This document shows, piece by piece, positions 51,741 to 60,496 of a stretch of DNA of 64,000 nt (the stretch's first letter is position 1; each line of letters begins with the position of its first letter). The translations under genes were made by a program, and so were the position numbers. The notes beneath the pieces are model-generated. The model did no database searches and had not been told where the DNA came from. It worked only from the letters and a program-made list of their open reading frames with translations. Origin of the DNA: JACNIV01 sp965370415 (GTDB lineage: Bacteria > Cloacimonadota > Cloacimonadia > Cloacimonadales > TCS61); contig CBDUTJ010000012.1 in assembly GCA_965370415.1 (NCBI GenBank), forward strand, positions 1 to 64,000, read 5' to 3'.

Positions 51741-52436
51741 ATGCATCAATACAATGAATTAATCCAAGAAATTGACTCCCCAATATATCCCTCAGCTGAA
51801 GCTGGAAGATTAGTAAATCTGAGTACAACACGCGTTAGTCGCTGGTTGAAAGGTTATGATTACCAATATGATTCTCAAGTTAGGCATCAGCAAGCAGTAA
51901 TAAGACGACAAGGTACTGAAGGAACAAGTTATGCTTCTTTCTTAGATTTAGTGGATTTACTTTTTGTAAAACAATTTCTTGATTATGGTGTTAGCTTACA
52001 AAAAGTTAGAAAAGCGCTTAATGAAGCTGTTAAAATTCTTAATACACATCATTTTGCTCGACAGTGTTTTTTCACAGATGGTAATAATATTTTTGTAAAG
52101 ATGAAAGAACAAGGAGATGCAATTCTTCAGTTATTATCTGGTGGTCAATGGGTGATTGCTTCAATGATTCTAAAGCTTGCTAGCCAAATTGATTTTGATG
52201 CTACAACAGGTTTAGCTCAAAGATGGTTTCCAATGGGACATAAGGGATTGGTTGTACTTGATCCAATGATCTCTTTTGGTCGTCCAAGTCTTATTAATAG
52301 CAGAATTACAACAGCTAATGTTTTTGATCTTTTTAATGCTGAGAAAAAAAAAATCAAAAGAGTTTGTAATTGGATGAATATACCACCTAAAGAGGTAGAA
52401 GCTGCAATTAGATTTGAAAAACAGTTAGTAGCATGA
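51741..52436 (+). CDS. VapB45-like antitoxin with HTH and DUF433 domain
   Basis: 231 residues. The N-terminal helix-turn-helix is around PSAEAGRLVNLSTTRVSRWL. A helical middle follows (ASFLDLVDLLFVKQFLDYGV), and the DUF433 domain is VVLDPMISFGRPSLINSRI with TTANVFDLF. Antitoxins of the VapBC45 type have this layout. It overlaps the PIN-like toxin gene by 4 nt (ATGA), typical of TA pairs. The upstream gap has TTGACA at 51653 and an inverted TGACA/TGTCA, a possible autoregulated promoter. Confidence 0.78.
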   Translation: MHQYNELIQEIDSPIYPSAEAGRLVNLSTTRVSRWLKGYDYQYDSQVRHQQAVIRRQGTEGTSYASFLDLVDLLFVKQFLDYGVSLQKVRKALNEAVKILNTHHFARQCFFTDGNNIFVKMKEQGDAILQLLSGGQWVIASMILKLASQIDFDATTGLAQRWFPMGHKGLVVLDPMISFGRPSLINSRITTANVFDLFNAEKKKIKRVCNWMNIPPKEVEAAIRFEKQLVA

Positions 52437-52816
52437 GATTTTTCATCGATACAAACTTAAGTGAGCACTTGGCAAATGGAATGAAAGCATTCGGTGAAGA
52501 AGTAATACATCTCAAAGAAATTTTTCCAGAGGATACTTCTGATTCGCAATGGTTACAATATATAGGGAAAAACCATTATTTTCTTATTACTCGAGACGAG
52601 CGTATTCGTAGAAATCCAATTGAGGTTTTCTCTATGAGAAAATATAATGTTGGAGCCTTTTTTCTTGGAGGAAAAAATAGAACTCGGTGTGAGTTAATTC
52701 AACAACTTGTTAGGAATTGGCCTCGAATAAAAGAATTATCAAGAAAAACAAGGCGACCATTTATTTTCAGAATACCTCCTAAAGGAACGAAATTTGTTCC
52801 AATTTCTATAAATTAA
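52433..52816 (+). CDS. VapC45-like PIN-domain toxin
   Basis: 127 residues. It begins MRFFIDTNLSEHLANGMK, with the first acidic residue in FIDTN, and has FLITRDERI further on, where D and R match the PIN-like core. The C terminus is basic (RKTRRPFIFRIPPKGTKF). VapC-type toxins cut RNA. The 4-nt overlap with the DUF433/HTH gene supports a toxin-antitoxin operon. Confidence 0.8.
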   Translation: MRFFIDTNLSEHLANGMKAFGEEVIHLKEIFPEDTSDSQWLQYIGKNHYFLITRDERIRRNPIEVFSMRKYNVGAFFLGGKNRTRCELIQQLVRNWPRIKELSRKTRRPFIFRIPPKGTKFVPISIN

Positions 52817-52876
52817 ATTAATCAATTATTAATTAATTATTCAATTCTAAACAATTATATTTTATTCTACTTATTT

Positions 52877-52959
52877 CAACCCTTTACGAAAAATCCCGAC
52901 TAAAACCTTCGTTGGTTTAATCGTCTCGTTTGAGCAGACAGGAGTTCAGCAGAGCGAAG
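52877..52959. repeat. Dispersed ~85-bp intergenic repeat, copy 2
   Basis: AAAAATCCCGACTAAAACCTTCGTTGG through GGAGTTCAGCAGAGCGAAG matches copy 1 at most positions. It lies between the toxin gene and the PadR promoter. Confidence 0.7.
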
Positions 52960-53003
52960 AGTCCATTTTCCAGATCAGATTGTAAAAAAAAATATTTTTT
53001 TTG

Positions 53004-53032
53004 TTGACATACTGTGTGTCATACAGTATTTG
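53004..53032 (+). promoter_or_regulatory. Promoter with PadR-type palindromic operator
   Basis: TTGACA (53004-53009) is followed after 17 nt by a weak -10, TATTTG. Between and overlapping them is ATACTGT-gtgtcat-ACAGTAT (53009-53029), a 7-bp inverted repeat, as expected for a dimeric regulator such as the PadR protein encoded 32 nt downstream. Confidence 0.6.
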
Positions 53033-53063
53033 TGTATCAGATAGTAAGCAGGGAGATTAAAAG

Positions 53064-53402
53064 ATGTCAATTCAGGATAGCAAGATTGGAGTTGAGATGA
53101 ACAGGGGGTTTTTACAGATTATGGCTTTATTAGCTTTGGAAACTCCCATGTATGGCTATATGATGCTCAGGTTTATTGAAGAGATCGGATATTCTGTTGA
53201 AGAAAATACTCTATACCCAATGTTAAGAAGGCTTGAGAAAAACGGATGGATAAGCAGCCGCTGGGATGTGGAGCATGATAGACCTAAAAAGTATTATGAA
53301 ATTACTAAGGAAGGAAAAATGATCAGAAATAAACTGCTAAGCATCTGGCAGATACAAAATGGAGTTATAACAAAGTTATTAAAGGAGGTAAAAAATGGAT
53401 AA
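53064..53402 (+). CDS. PadR-family transcriptional repressor
   Basis: 112 residues. The winged helix has LALETPMYGYMMLRFIEE, ENTLYPMLRRLEKNGWI and the wing RPKKYYEITKEGK, the PadR signature. It overlaps the start of the HAAS membrane-protein gene by 8 nt and probably represses its own operon through the palindrome at 53009-53029. PadR proteins respond to small molecules or membrane stress; the ligand is unknown. Confidence 0.93.
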   Translation: MSIQDSKIGVEMNRGFLQIMALLALETPMYGYMMLRFIEEIGYSVEENTLYPMLRRLEKNGWISSRWDVEHDRPKKYYEITKEGKMIRNKLLSIWQIQNGVITKLLKEVKNG

Positions 53403-54345
53403 AAACTTAAACATTTATTTGGAGGAAATAGATCATTATCTGATTTTGAAAGAAGGGAAAAAAGAAGTTCTGACAGAAATTGAGAGCCATATTCTTGAGA
53501 AAACTGAAAAAGACTTTGGGGAAATTTCAGAAGATAATATTCAAAAAACAATAAATATATTCGGATCAGCAAAAGAAGTTGCAGAAAAGTATCTAGATGG
53601 CTTTCAGATAATCTCTCCCTCTTATAAAAATTATCTTTTCAGGTACACCTGGATTTTATTTGCAATACATTATTCTTTAAAGATAATATCAGATGATTTT
53701 AATTTATCATTTAATTTTTTCCCTTTTGACTTTTCAATAAAGATAAATGGATTTATAAATAAATTTATGCAATTGCTGTCTGAAGCACCGATAACCTGGA
53801 TATATGACTTCGGTATAGTGGCTTTGATCCTCTATTTGATTACTCAAAGTGAAAAAGAGATAAACCTTATCTGGCCTCAATTTGTTGTAAGCAGATTCAA
53901 AATAAAAACATTACCTTTGAATGAACCAAACAGATTAAAGATTGGAATCATAACAGGTCTTCTGATTATCTCGCTGATAATTTATTTCAAGTTCAATACC
54001 CTTTTCTTTATGACAGTTAATTTACATCAAACTCCTGAACCTCTTTTTGCAACTGTTTTTTCACAATTTATGTCTTTATTGGTAATCAGCTTAATTTTCT
54101 TTGAGCTAATTTGCAGTATTTTACCCTACTTTTTTAAGACCTATTGGATTAATCTGATTAATAATAGTGTTTATCTAATAATTGCTGTTTTTCTTTTAAA
54201 CAATCCCTTTAAAGAGATATTCATTAACCCCTCCCTGAATATTTTAAAACCAATCGGCTCATTGATTCTCATTGGAATTATAGTTATTGTTGTGTTTGAC
54301 TTTTTTAAAGCTCTGATATCTATGATAAGAACAGAAAAGCAATAA
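53395..54345 (+). CDS. HAAS-domain membrane protein paired with PadR
   Basis: 316 residues. The first ~80 residues are HAAS/DUF1700-like (NIYLEEIDHYLILKEGKKEV, SHILEK, KTINIFGSAKEVAEKYL), a domain commonly partnered with PadR regulators. About six hydrophobic segments follow (YTWILFAIHYSLKII, FGIVALILYLI, IGIITGLLIISLIIYF, SLLVISLIFFELICSIL, YLIIAVFLL, LILIGIIVIVVFDF). The role is unknown. It overlaps the padR gene. Confidence 0.85.
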   Translation: MDKNLNIYLEEIDHYLILKEGKKEVLTEIESHILEKTEKDFGEISEDNIQKTINIFGSAKEVAEKYLDGFQIISPSYKNYLFRYTWILFAIHYSLKIISDDFNLSFNFFPFDFSIKINGFINKFMQLLSEAPITWIYDFGIVALILYLITQSEKEINLIWPQFVVSRFKIKTLPLNEPNRLKIGIITGLLIISLIIYFKFNTLFFMTVNLHQTPEPLFATVFSQFMSLLVISLIFFELICSILPYFFKTYWINLINNSVYLIIAVFLLNNPFKEIFINPSLNILKPIGSLILIGIIVIVVFDFFKALISMIRTEKQ

Positions 54346-54363
54346 TAAGCATAACACGAAAAA

Positions 54364-54427
54364 GAGAGTAAAATCTTCGTTGGTTCAATCGTCCAGATTT
54401 AACGGGCAGAAATTCAGCAGAGCGAAG
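54364..54427. repeat. Dispersed intergenic repeat, copy 3
   Basis: GAGAGTAAAATCTTCGTTGG through AATTCAGCAGAGCGAAGC matches the core of copies 1 and 2 but lacks their left part. It lies just upstream of tRNA-Val. Confidence 0.65.
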
Positions 54428-54462
54428 CGAAACCGAACTTCCGGCGAGATTGAATAAAAAGA

Positions 54463-54539
54463 TGGTGGGTGATACGGGATTCGAACCTGTGACCTCTACG
54501 ATGTCAACGTAGCACTCTAACCAACTGAGCTAATCACCC
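54463..54539 (-). tRNA. tRNA-Val (GAC)
   Basis: Read on the minus strand. The acceptor stem GGGTGAT pairs with ATCACCC. The D arm has AGCTCAGTTGGTTAGAG. The anticodon stem CTACG/CGTAG encloses the loop TTGACAT with anticodon GAC. The T arm has GGTTCGAATCC, and ACCA is encoded at the 3' end. 77 nt including CCA. The 290-nt gap that follows has only short CACGGATT-type repeats. Confidence 0.96.
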
Positions 54540-54833
54540 ACGTTGGAATCAAAATTATTTTACTCGAAATTTCGTCAAGTTTAGGATTCTCCCCACCATT
54601 TATTATTAGCTCACGGATTTACACGGATTAAATGCGCAATACTGTTCTTCTTGCTTATCTTATGTTCACCCCTTATATTCCTTATTCAAATGCCGGACAT
54701 ATAAACAATAAATCCATTTACTTAATCTTTCTTTGTGACTTCGTGTCTTCGTGGTTCAATACGAAAAAAATCTTTACTATAAGTTATGTCTTATAAGAGT
54801 TGTATTTATTAATAATTGATATGGAGTAATAAA

Positions 54834-55826
54834 ATGGATAAAGCATTTACGGGAAAAGTGATAATCATCGGCTCCGGCAACTGGGGTACAACGCTTGCTC
54901 TGCTCTTTTCTAAGAGGAACACAATTTACCTTTGGACAATAGATCAGAAAGAAGCTGATAAAATAAACAAAAACCGTGAATCCAGATTTTTACCGGGGAT
55001 AAAACTCCCGAAAAATATAATTGTTGAGAAGAAATTTTCGCACATGATAGAAGCGGAAGATATTGTGATCACAGCTATCCCTTCCAGGAAAATAGATGAA
55101 CTTACCGATGAATTTATTAAGAATGATATAAAAAAATGTATTATCCTCAGCGCTTCTAAAGGAGTGGAATTTTCTACTTTAAGAACTGTGGGACAGATCA
55201 TTCAGAATAAACTTCCCGGGGCGCAGTTTGCTACACTTTCTGGTCCTACCATTGCCCGTGAGTTAGCTGAAGGACTGCCGGCAAAAGCTATCCTCGCTTC
55301 CCGTGATATTGCTCTCCTTTTCCAATTACAGAAGGTGTTGGAGAATGATACTTTGAAATTTGAATTCAGTCGTGATGTACATGGTGTGGAACTGGCTGCA
55401 GCTATGAAAGGTCTTATTGCCGTGGCTGTGGGCATGGCTGACGGATTCGGTTTTAAAACCAATGTCTTCGGTTTGATCATGACTTATGGGCTGGATGAAT
55501 TCGTGAATGTAATGAAATTCCTGGGTGTATACCACAAAACAGCCTACGGCATTGCTGGTATTGGTGATCTGATAACTACCTGCATTTCGGAAAACAGCCG
55601 TAACAGGCAGTTCGGCAAATTACTGGCTCAGGGATTTTCCAGGGATGATGCTCTGCATAAAGTTGGCATGGAAGTGGAAGGTGTTTCTATGGCAAAAACA
55701 GTTCGGAAACTTTCTAAATTCAATATTTCAATCCCCCTGATTTCCTGCATTACCCGAATCATTTTTGAAGATGTGAAAGATATCAAGGCAGAATTCCTAA
55801 ATACTCTAAATTCCATCTCCAGGTAG
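54834..55826 (+). CDS. gpsA: NAD(P)H-dependent glycerol-3-phosphate dehydrogenase
   Basis: 330 residues from ATG 54834 (GGAGTAATA upstream). The Rossmann motif is IIIGSGNWGTTLALLF, and other signatures are SASKGVE, LSGPTIARELAEGLPAKAI, ELAAAMKGLIAVAVGMADG, AGIGDLITTC and the SRNRQFG binding loop. It makes sn-glycerol 3-phosphate from dihydroxyacetone phosphate for phospholipids. It lies upstream of ndk in the same direction. Confidence 0.96.
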   Translation: MDKAFTGKVIIIGSGNWGTTLALLFSKRNTIYLWTIDQKEADKINKNRESRFLPGIKLPKNIIVEKKFSHMIEAEDIVITAIPSRKIDELTDEFIKNDIKKCIILSASKGVEFSTLRTVGQIIQNKLPGAQFATLSGPTIARELAEGLPAKAILASRDIALLFQLQKVLENDTLKFEFSRDVHGVELAAAMKGLIAVAVGMADGFGFKTNVFGLIMTYGLDEFVNVMKFLGVYHKTAYGIAGIGDLITTCISENSRNRQFGKLLAQGFSRDDALHKVGMEVEGVSMAKTVRKLSKFNISIPLISCITRIIFEDVKDIKAEFLNTLNSISR

Positions 55827-55888
55827 AAAATAGTTGTCAAAACAACAAAGAAAAAAAATCTATTCCTAAAAAATCTCAAGGGAGAATT

Positions 55889-56314
55889 ATGAAAGAATAT
55901 ACCCTTTTCCTGATAAAGCCCGATTCCACTGAGCGAAATCATATCGGAGCGATCCTGAAAATTGTGGAAGAGCATGATTTTATAGTAGAAGAAATGAAAT
56001 TGCTGAAGATGGATAGGACCTTTGCCGAACATTTTTATGAAGAACATAAAGGTAAGGATTTTTTTGAAAGATTAATAGAATTCATGACATCAGGCAAAAC
56101 CGTAGCTGCTATTATCAGCCGGGAAGATGCAGTTCAAGAGCTGAGAAAAGTGATCGGTAAAACAGATTATCACGAAACCAGACCGGAAACCATTCGCAGG
56201 ATATACGGTGAAACCGTTACCCGTAACGCTGTTCATGCATCTGATTCCCCGGGACATGCCAAAGAAGAAATATTAAAAGTTTTTCCTGACTTTAAATTCG
56301 ATAATAATCAATAA
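55889..56314 (+). CDS. ndk: Nucleoside-diphosphate kinase
   Basis: 141 residues, normal size. It has FLIKPDSTERNHIGAIL, the active-site segment NAVHASDSPGHAKEE with phospho-His116, and GETVTRN. It transfers gamma-phosphate from ATP to NDPs and dNDPs. AAGGGAG upstream supports the start. It precedes ackA by 11 nt, so the two form a probable operon. Confidence 0.97.
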   Translation: MKEYTLFLIKPDSTERNHIGAILKIVEEHDFIVEEMKLLKMDRTFAEHFYEEHKGKDFFERLIEFMTSGKTVAAIISREDAVQELRKVIGKTDYHETRPETIRRIYGETVTRNAVHASDSPGHAKEEILKVFPDFKFDNNQ

Positions 56315-56325
56315 ATGGAGACAAA

Positions 56326-57528
56326 TTGAGAGTATTAGTTATTAATTGTGGAAGTTCTTCAGTTAAATTTCAATTCATCGATCTGAAGCATGAAAAAGTT
56401 TTAGCCGAAGGAGTCGCAGAAAAAATAGCAGAAGATATTTCCCTGTTTACCTTTAAAACAGAAACATTCGCGATAAAGAACAGTAAGGAAGAAATTGAAA
56501 ACCACGATAATGCAATTCAGATCATAATAAAAAATCTAACTGACAAAGATCACGGTATTATCAAAAATATCAGCGAAATTGATGCGATAGGACATCGCTT
56601 GGTTCATGCAGGTGAACATTATTCTGGTTCCGTTAAAATTACAGATGATGTTATTAAAGTCATGGAAGAATGTTCCAGCCTGGCACCGTTGCATAATCCT
56701 GCTAACCTGAAAGGCATTTATGCTATGCAGCACCTTCTACCCGATACTCCGCAATGTGGTGTGTTTGATACAGCCTTCCACCAGACAATGCCTGCCAGAG
56801 CATATCTTTATGCATTACCATTGATATTCTACACCAAATATAAGATCAGAAGATATGGTTTCCATGGTACATCTCACAAATATGTAGCAGATAAAGCCGC
56901 TGAATATTTAAATAAACCAATTGCAGATCTGAAGATCATAACGTGTCATATCGGAAACGGAGCTTCCATAACAGCTATCAAGGGTGGTCAATCGATCGAC
57001 ACATCCATGGGTTTTACTCCGCTGGAAGGTCTGGCTATGGGTACTCGTTGCGGTGATATCGATCCGGCTATCCCGATTCATATGCAAAAAGAGATGGGAA
57101 TGAGCGTGGACGAGGTTAATAATATTTTAAATAGAAGAAGCGGTATCCTTGGACTTTCCGCTATAAGCAACGATATGCGGGAGATCGAAAAGAGTATTTT
57201 GGAAAAACAAATTCCGGAAGCTATTCAAGCTCACGAAGTTTATGCTTATAAAATCAAAAAATATATAGGGGCTTATACCGCTGCTATGAACGGTTTGGAT
57301 GTTTTGGTCTTTACGGGTGGTGTAGGTGAAAATATGCCAATACTCCGCAGCTTGGTATGTAAAAAAATGAGCTATCTTGGCATTATTCTTGATGAAAAAG
57401 AAAATAGTAAATTTAAAAGCGGTATCCTTGATTTGACCGGAGAAGACTCAAAAGTTAAACTCCTTAAAATACCTACCAATGAGGAACTGATGATAGCACT
57501 GGAAACCAGGCAAATATTAAAGGGATAA
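56326..57528 (+). CDS. ackA: Acetate kinase
   Basis: 400 residues, normal size, starting at TTG 56326 with GGAG upstream. ASKHA-fold motifs are VLVINCGSSSVKFQF, GHRLVHAGEHY, FDTAFHQTMP, YGFHGTSHKYV, CHIGNGASITAI and FTGGVGEN. It forms ATP and acetate from acetyl phosphate. The pta gene is not in the window. Downstream there is a TTCC-AAGC/GCTT-GGAA hairpin and a CCCCC hairpin before the next gene. Confidence 0.97.
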   Translation: MRVLVINCGSSSVKFQFIDLKHEKVLAEGVAEKIAEDISLFTFKTETFAIKNSKEEIENHDNAIQIIIKNLTDKDHGIIKNISEIDAIGHRLVHAGEHYSGSVKITDDVIKVMEECSSLAPLHNPANLKGIYAMQHLLPDTPQCGVFDTAFHQTMPARAYLYALPLIFYTKYKIRRYGFHGTSHKYVADKAAEYLNKPIADLKIITCHIGNGASITAIKGGQSIDTSMGFTPLEGLAMGTRCGDIDPAIPIHMQKEMGMSVDEVNNILNRRSGILGLSAISNDMREIEKSILEKQIPEAIQAHEVYAYKIKKYIGAYTAAMNGLDVLVFTGGVGENMPILRSLVCKKMSYLGIILDEKENSKFKSGILDLTGEDSKVKLLKIPTNEELMIALETRQILKG

Positions 57529-57548
57529 GCAAGCCACGGATCCTCTCA

Positions 57549-57570
57549 TTCCCAAGCAGAAGCTTAGGAA
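57549..57570. repeat. Small AAGC/GCTT palindromic repeat
   Basis: TTCC-c-AAGC-agaa-GCTT-a-GGAA forms a hairpin. A relative with changed but paired ends is at 61597-61620 (CCTCC...GGAGG). It looks like a dispersed REP-type element. Confidence 0.45.
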
Positions 57571-57612
57571 GGAGAGAAAAAAGTTTACGAATAGTAAAAA
57601 AAACTCTCACAA

Positions 57613-57631
57613 TCCCCCTTTGTAAGGGGGA
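57613..57631. repeat. G/C-rich hairpin before the symporter gene
   Basis: TCCCCCTT-tgt-AAGGGGGA, followed by AATAAAAGGGGG. There is no U tract directly after it. It may be a repeat or a processing/termination hairpin between ackA and the symporter gene. Confidence 0.45.
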
Positions 57632-57667
57632 ATAAAAGGGGGTTTAAAAATAAGAACGGGAGACAAT

Positions 57668-59101
57668 ATGTTAGCAAGATATATTGCTGTTTTTGCTTAT
57701 GCTGTTCTTGTGATAGTGGTTGCCATTCTGGGCTCACGTAAAACAAAATCTTTTAATGATTTTCTTCTTGGTGGTGGAAAAATCGGTCCGTGGATGACAG
57801 CATTTTCGTATGGTACAGCCTATTTTTCTGCAGTTCTCTTCATCGGCTTTGCAGGTAAGATCGGCTGGGCTTTTGGACTTTCCGGTCTGTGGATCGCAAT
57901 TGGAAATACAATCTTAGGAACGCTTGGTGTGTGGATTCTGCTGGGTAACAAGATCAAACAGGAAACAGGAAGGTTGCACGTTCAAACCATGCCCGAATAT
58001 TTAGAAGCCAGATATAACTGTTCATTTTTGAAGATATTTACATCGGCTGCAATATTCATATTTTTTATACCATATACTGCTGCAGTATTTATGGGACTCA
58101 GCTATCTTTTTGAAATAACCTTCCAGATGCCTTATATGTATGTGCTGCTTTTTATGGGAATCTTCACAGGTATCTACCTGGTATTGGGTGGTTATAAATC
58201 TATGGCTATGATCGATGTAGTTTTTGGAATGATCATGACGATCGGTGTTTTTATTCTTCTTGCCAGCACGATATCCAAAGGTGGTGGTTTGCCGAATATT
58301 TTTACTGCTCTTAAAAGTATTAATCCCAAGCTTGCTGCACCGGTTGGTCCTCCCGGATTTATTCCCCTGTTTTCACTGGTTTTTCTTACAAGTGTAGCAC
58401 CCTTTGCTATGCCGCAACTCTTACAAAAATTTTATGCGATCAAAGATAAAAGATCGGTTAGAGTTGGAATGTGGGCATCAACCGTATTTGCATTGATCGT
58501 TACATCAACAGCATATTTTACAGGTGCTTTATCCAGGATATTTTTAACTCCAATCGCAAATCCAAATGCTTTCATTAATGGCAAACCGGTATTTGATGCT
58601 CTTATGCCGGAACTTCTGGTAACTGTTATTCCTTCTGCCCTTACGGTTGTTATTCTCCTGCTTATCCTGGCTGCTTCGATGTCCACTCTGGCTTCCCTGG
58701 TGCTTATTTCCAGTTCATCTATTACAAAGGATCTTTACAAAGGCTATCTTAATAAGAATGCTTCTGATAAGTCCCTTACAACGTTGGTAAGAATAGGAAG
58801 TGCATTCTTTATTATTATTTCGATGCTGCTGGCAATGCAAAAACCGGCAGTAATTGTAACGATACTTTCCATCTCCTGGGGTGCTATTGCTTCTGTATTC
58901 CTGGGTCCTTTTATCTGGGGACTTTTTAATAAAAAAGTAACTAAAGTTGGTGCAATCACTGCATCGGTTGGTGGTCTTATAATTTGTCTAATTCTTTTCT
59001 TCACCTGGGGAGCAAAAATGGTTCCACAGGCTGCTAGCGTGGGAATGTTGTCTTCGCTGGCATTGGTTCCGGTCTTTAGTTTATTTGGAAAGAAAAAATA
59101 G
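57668..59101 (+). CDS. Sodium:solute symporter (SSS family)
   Basis: 477 residues with about 13 hydrophobic helices. It has SSS features such as FNDFLLGGGKIGPWMTAFSY, GTAYFSAVLFIGFAGKIGWA, TMPEYLEARY, GGYKSMAMIDVVFG, MPQLLQKFYA and AASMSTLASLVLISSSSITKD. The last holds the conserved Ser/Thr sodium-site region. It couples sodium entry to uptake of an unknown solute. It has its own upstream gap and a strong terminator after it. Confidence 0.92.
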   Translation: MLARYIAVFAYAVLVIVVAILGSRKTKSFNDFLLGGGKIGPWMTAFSYGTAYFSAVLFIGFAGKIGWAFGLSGLWIAIGNTILGTLGVWILLGNKIKQETGRLHVQTMPEYLEARYNCSFLKIFTSAAIFIFFIPYTAAVFMGLSYLFEITFQMPYMYVLLFMGIFTGIYLVLGGYKSMAMIDVVFGMIMTIGVFILLASTISKGGGLPNIFTALKSINPKLAAPVGPPGFIPLFSLVFLTSVAPFAMPQLLQKFYAIKDKRSVRVGMWASTVFALIVTSTAYFTGALSRIFLTPIANPNAFINGKPVFDALMPELLVTVIPSALTVVILLLILAASMSTLASLVLISSSSITKDLYKGYLNKNASDKSLTTLVRIGSAFFIIISMLLAMQKPAVIVTILSISWGAIASVFLGPFIWGLFNKKVTKVGAITASVGGLIICLILFFTWGAKMVPQAASVGMLSSLALVPVFSLFGKKK

Positions 59102-59143
59102 CAACGAACTAAATCAAATAAAAGTCTATATATAATAAATGTC

Positions 59144-59170
59144 GGGGTGATTCACGAATCACCCCTTTTT
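59144..59170 (+). terminator. Rho-independent terminator of the symporter gene
   Basis: GGGGTGATT-cacg-AATCACCCC followed by TTTTT, 42 nt after the stop codon. Confidence 0.9.
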
Positions 59171-59267
59171 GTTACACCCAATAAAAAAGTTGACCATAAT
59201 TTTTAAAATATTAATTTCTGACCTGCATTGAAGATTTAGCAAAGTTTTTTTATAATCAGGAGGAAAA

Positions 59268-60443
59268 ATGAAAAGAATTGTATTAGTTATTATTTGCGTT
59301 TTTATGTTTTCCGGCATGTATGGCATTTATGAATTTGCCTGCATTTTCACATTAATTAATCCCTCTGCTACAGATGTTGCTTTCGGGCTTAATTCCGGCA
59401 CAGCCAATATCTGGAATACCAGTCCTTTGAGTGTGTGGAGTAATCCTGCCAAACTTGGTTATCATAACGGTTTTGCTTATGGATATTCTCATACTCCCTG
59501 GTTTAGAACGATATTTCCTGATATGTACCACCAATCTTCTTATATAAGTTATGGCTGGAACGGGATCGGGATTCTGCTTCCTGCTCCCAGCGCTAAAAGC
59601 CGGTGGGGAACTGTAATGAGTTATGGTGAACAGGAATGGACGGATGAATTTGGTAATGTTCTAGGAACTTTTGAATCTTACTATGTCTGTTCAAAATTTG
59701 CTGTGGGTATAAATACTCTGGAATTTATATCCAATTTTATTACTAATGAGCATATTCGTTCTCTGCAGTGTTATGGAGACCTTTCAATTGGCTTTAATTA
59801 TGATATAATACACAGTGAATTAGCTCCACAAGGTGCTGGTGGGACACCACCGAACATTAGAGGGGACGCAGAGGCACATTCCTCCGGAATTGGTTTGATC
59901 AGTCGGATAAGTCCATTCAATAAAATGAATGCACTGGGTGGTTTTTGTACTTTAGATATTATCGGAGGACTCCATTACTTAAATCCCTCCAAAGAAGAAA
60001 TAACTTTTATCAATGACTCCGATCCTCTTCCTTGGGGAACTCATTCTGCTTTTTCAGGAAAAATATCTATTACTAAAGATATTCTCCTATCAAAGGAAAC
60101 ACCTTCCGTTTCCTCTGATTTTACGGATAATCTAATTTCATTTTATTACAGCCAAGACAACACACTCTACGGGGAAAAATCTGATAACAACCCAGGGGAA
60201 TGGAGTTATGGTTATGAGATTACATTCTTAGATATTTTTTCTATAAGGAATGGTCATTACAAGGATGAAATCGGAGAAGTGGAAGGTGATACACATGGAA
60301 TTGGATTGAATCTGAATTATAAAGATCTTATTCAACTACAATTTAATTACAATAAATTTGAATTTGGTGGAATATCAGAATCTAAAAGGGACATCTTATT
60401 TAGAGCGGATTTTTTAGAATTGTATAAAATGTTCAACTCGTAG
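59268..60443 (+). CDS. Outer-membrane beta-barrel-like protein (UPF0164/PorV-like)
   Basis: 391 residues with a signal peptide (KRIVLVIICVFMFSGMYG). It then has features common in this barrel group: NPSATDVAFGLNSGTANIWN, SPLSVWSNPAKLGY, and alternating strands through to the end (LNLNYKDLIQLQFNYNKF). It probably lies in the outer membrane. A PorV/PorQ-like role in sorting-domain secretion is possible given the seven sorting-domain proteins here, but the similarity is only general. AGGAGG upstream fixes the start. Confidence 0.7.
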   Translation: MKRIVLVIICVFMFSGMYGIYEFACIFTLINPSATDVAFGLNSGTANIWNTSPLSVWSNPAKLGYHNGFAYGYSHTPWFRTIFPDMYHQSSYISYGWNGIGILLPAPSAKSRWGTVMSYGEQEWTDEFGNVLGTFESYYVCSKFAVGINTLEFISNFITNEHIRSLQCYGDLSIGFNYDIIHSELAPQGAGGTPPNIRGDAEAHSSGIGLISRISPFNKMNALGGFCTLDIIGGLHYLNPSKEEITFINDSDPLPWGTHSAFSGKISITKDILLSKETPSVSSDFTDNLISFYYSQDNTLYGEKSDNNPGEWSYGYEITFLDIFSIRNGHYKDEIGEVEGDTHGIGLNLNYKDLIQLQFNYNKFEFGGISESKRDILFRADFLELYKMFNS

Positions 60444-60446
60444 GAT

Positions 60447-60496
60447 CTGTTCTCCCGAACAGACAGGGATTTCACGGTTCGTTTAGAAAACGAACC
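60447..60496. terminator. Two hairpins between convergent genes
   Basis: CTGTTC-tccc-GAACAG (60447-60462) and GGTTCGTTT-aga-AAACGAACC (60476-60496) lie between the barrel gene and convergent lpxK. They may end both transcripts, although no clear U tract follows on either strand. Confidence 0.5.

Noticed and set aside
54540..54833. A gene or RNA in the gap between tRNA-Val and gpsA
   Set aside because: Only short dispersed repeats (CACGGATT, TTCGTGTCTTCGTGG) are visible; no ORF or stable fold.
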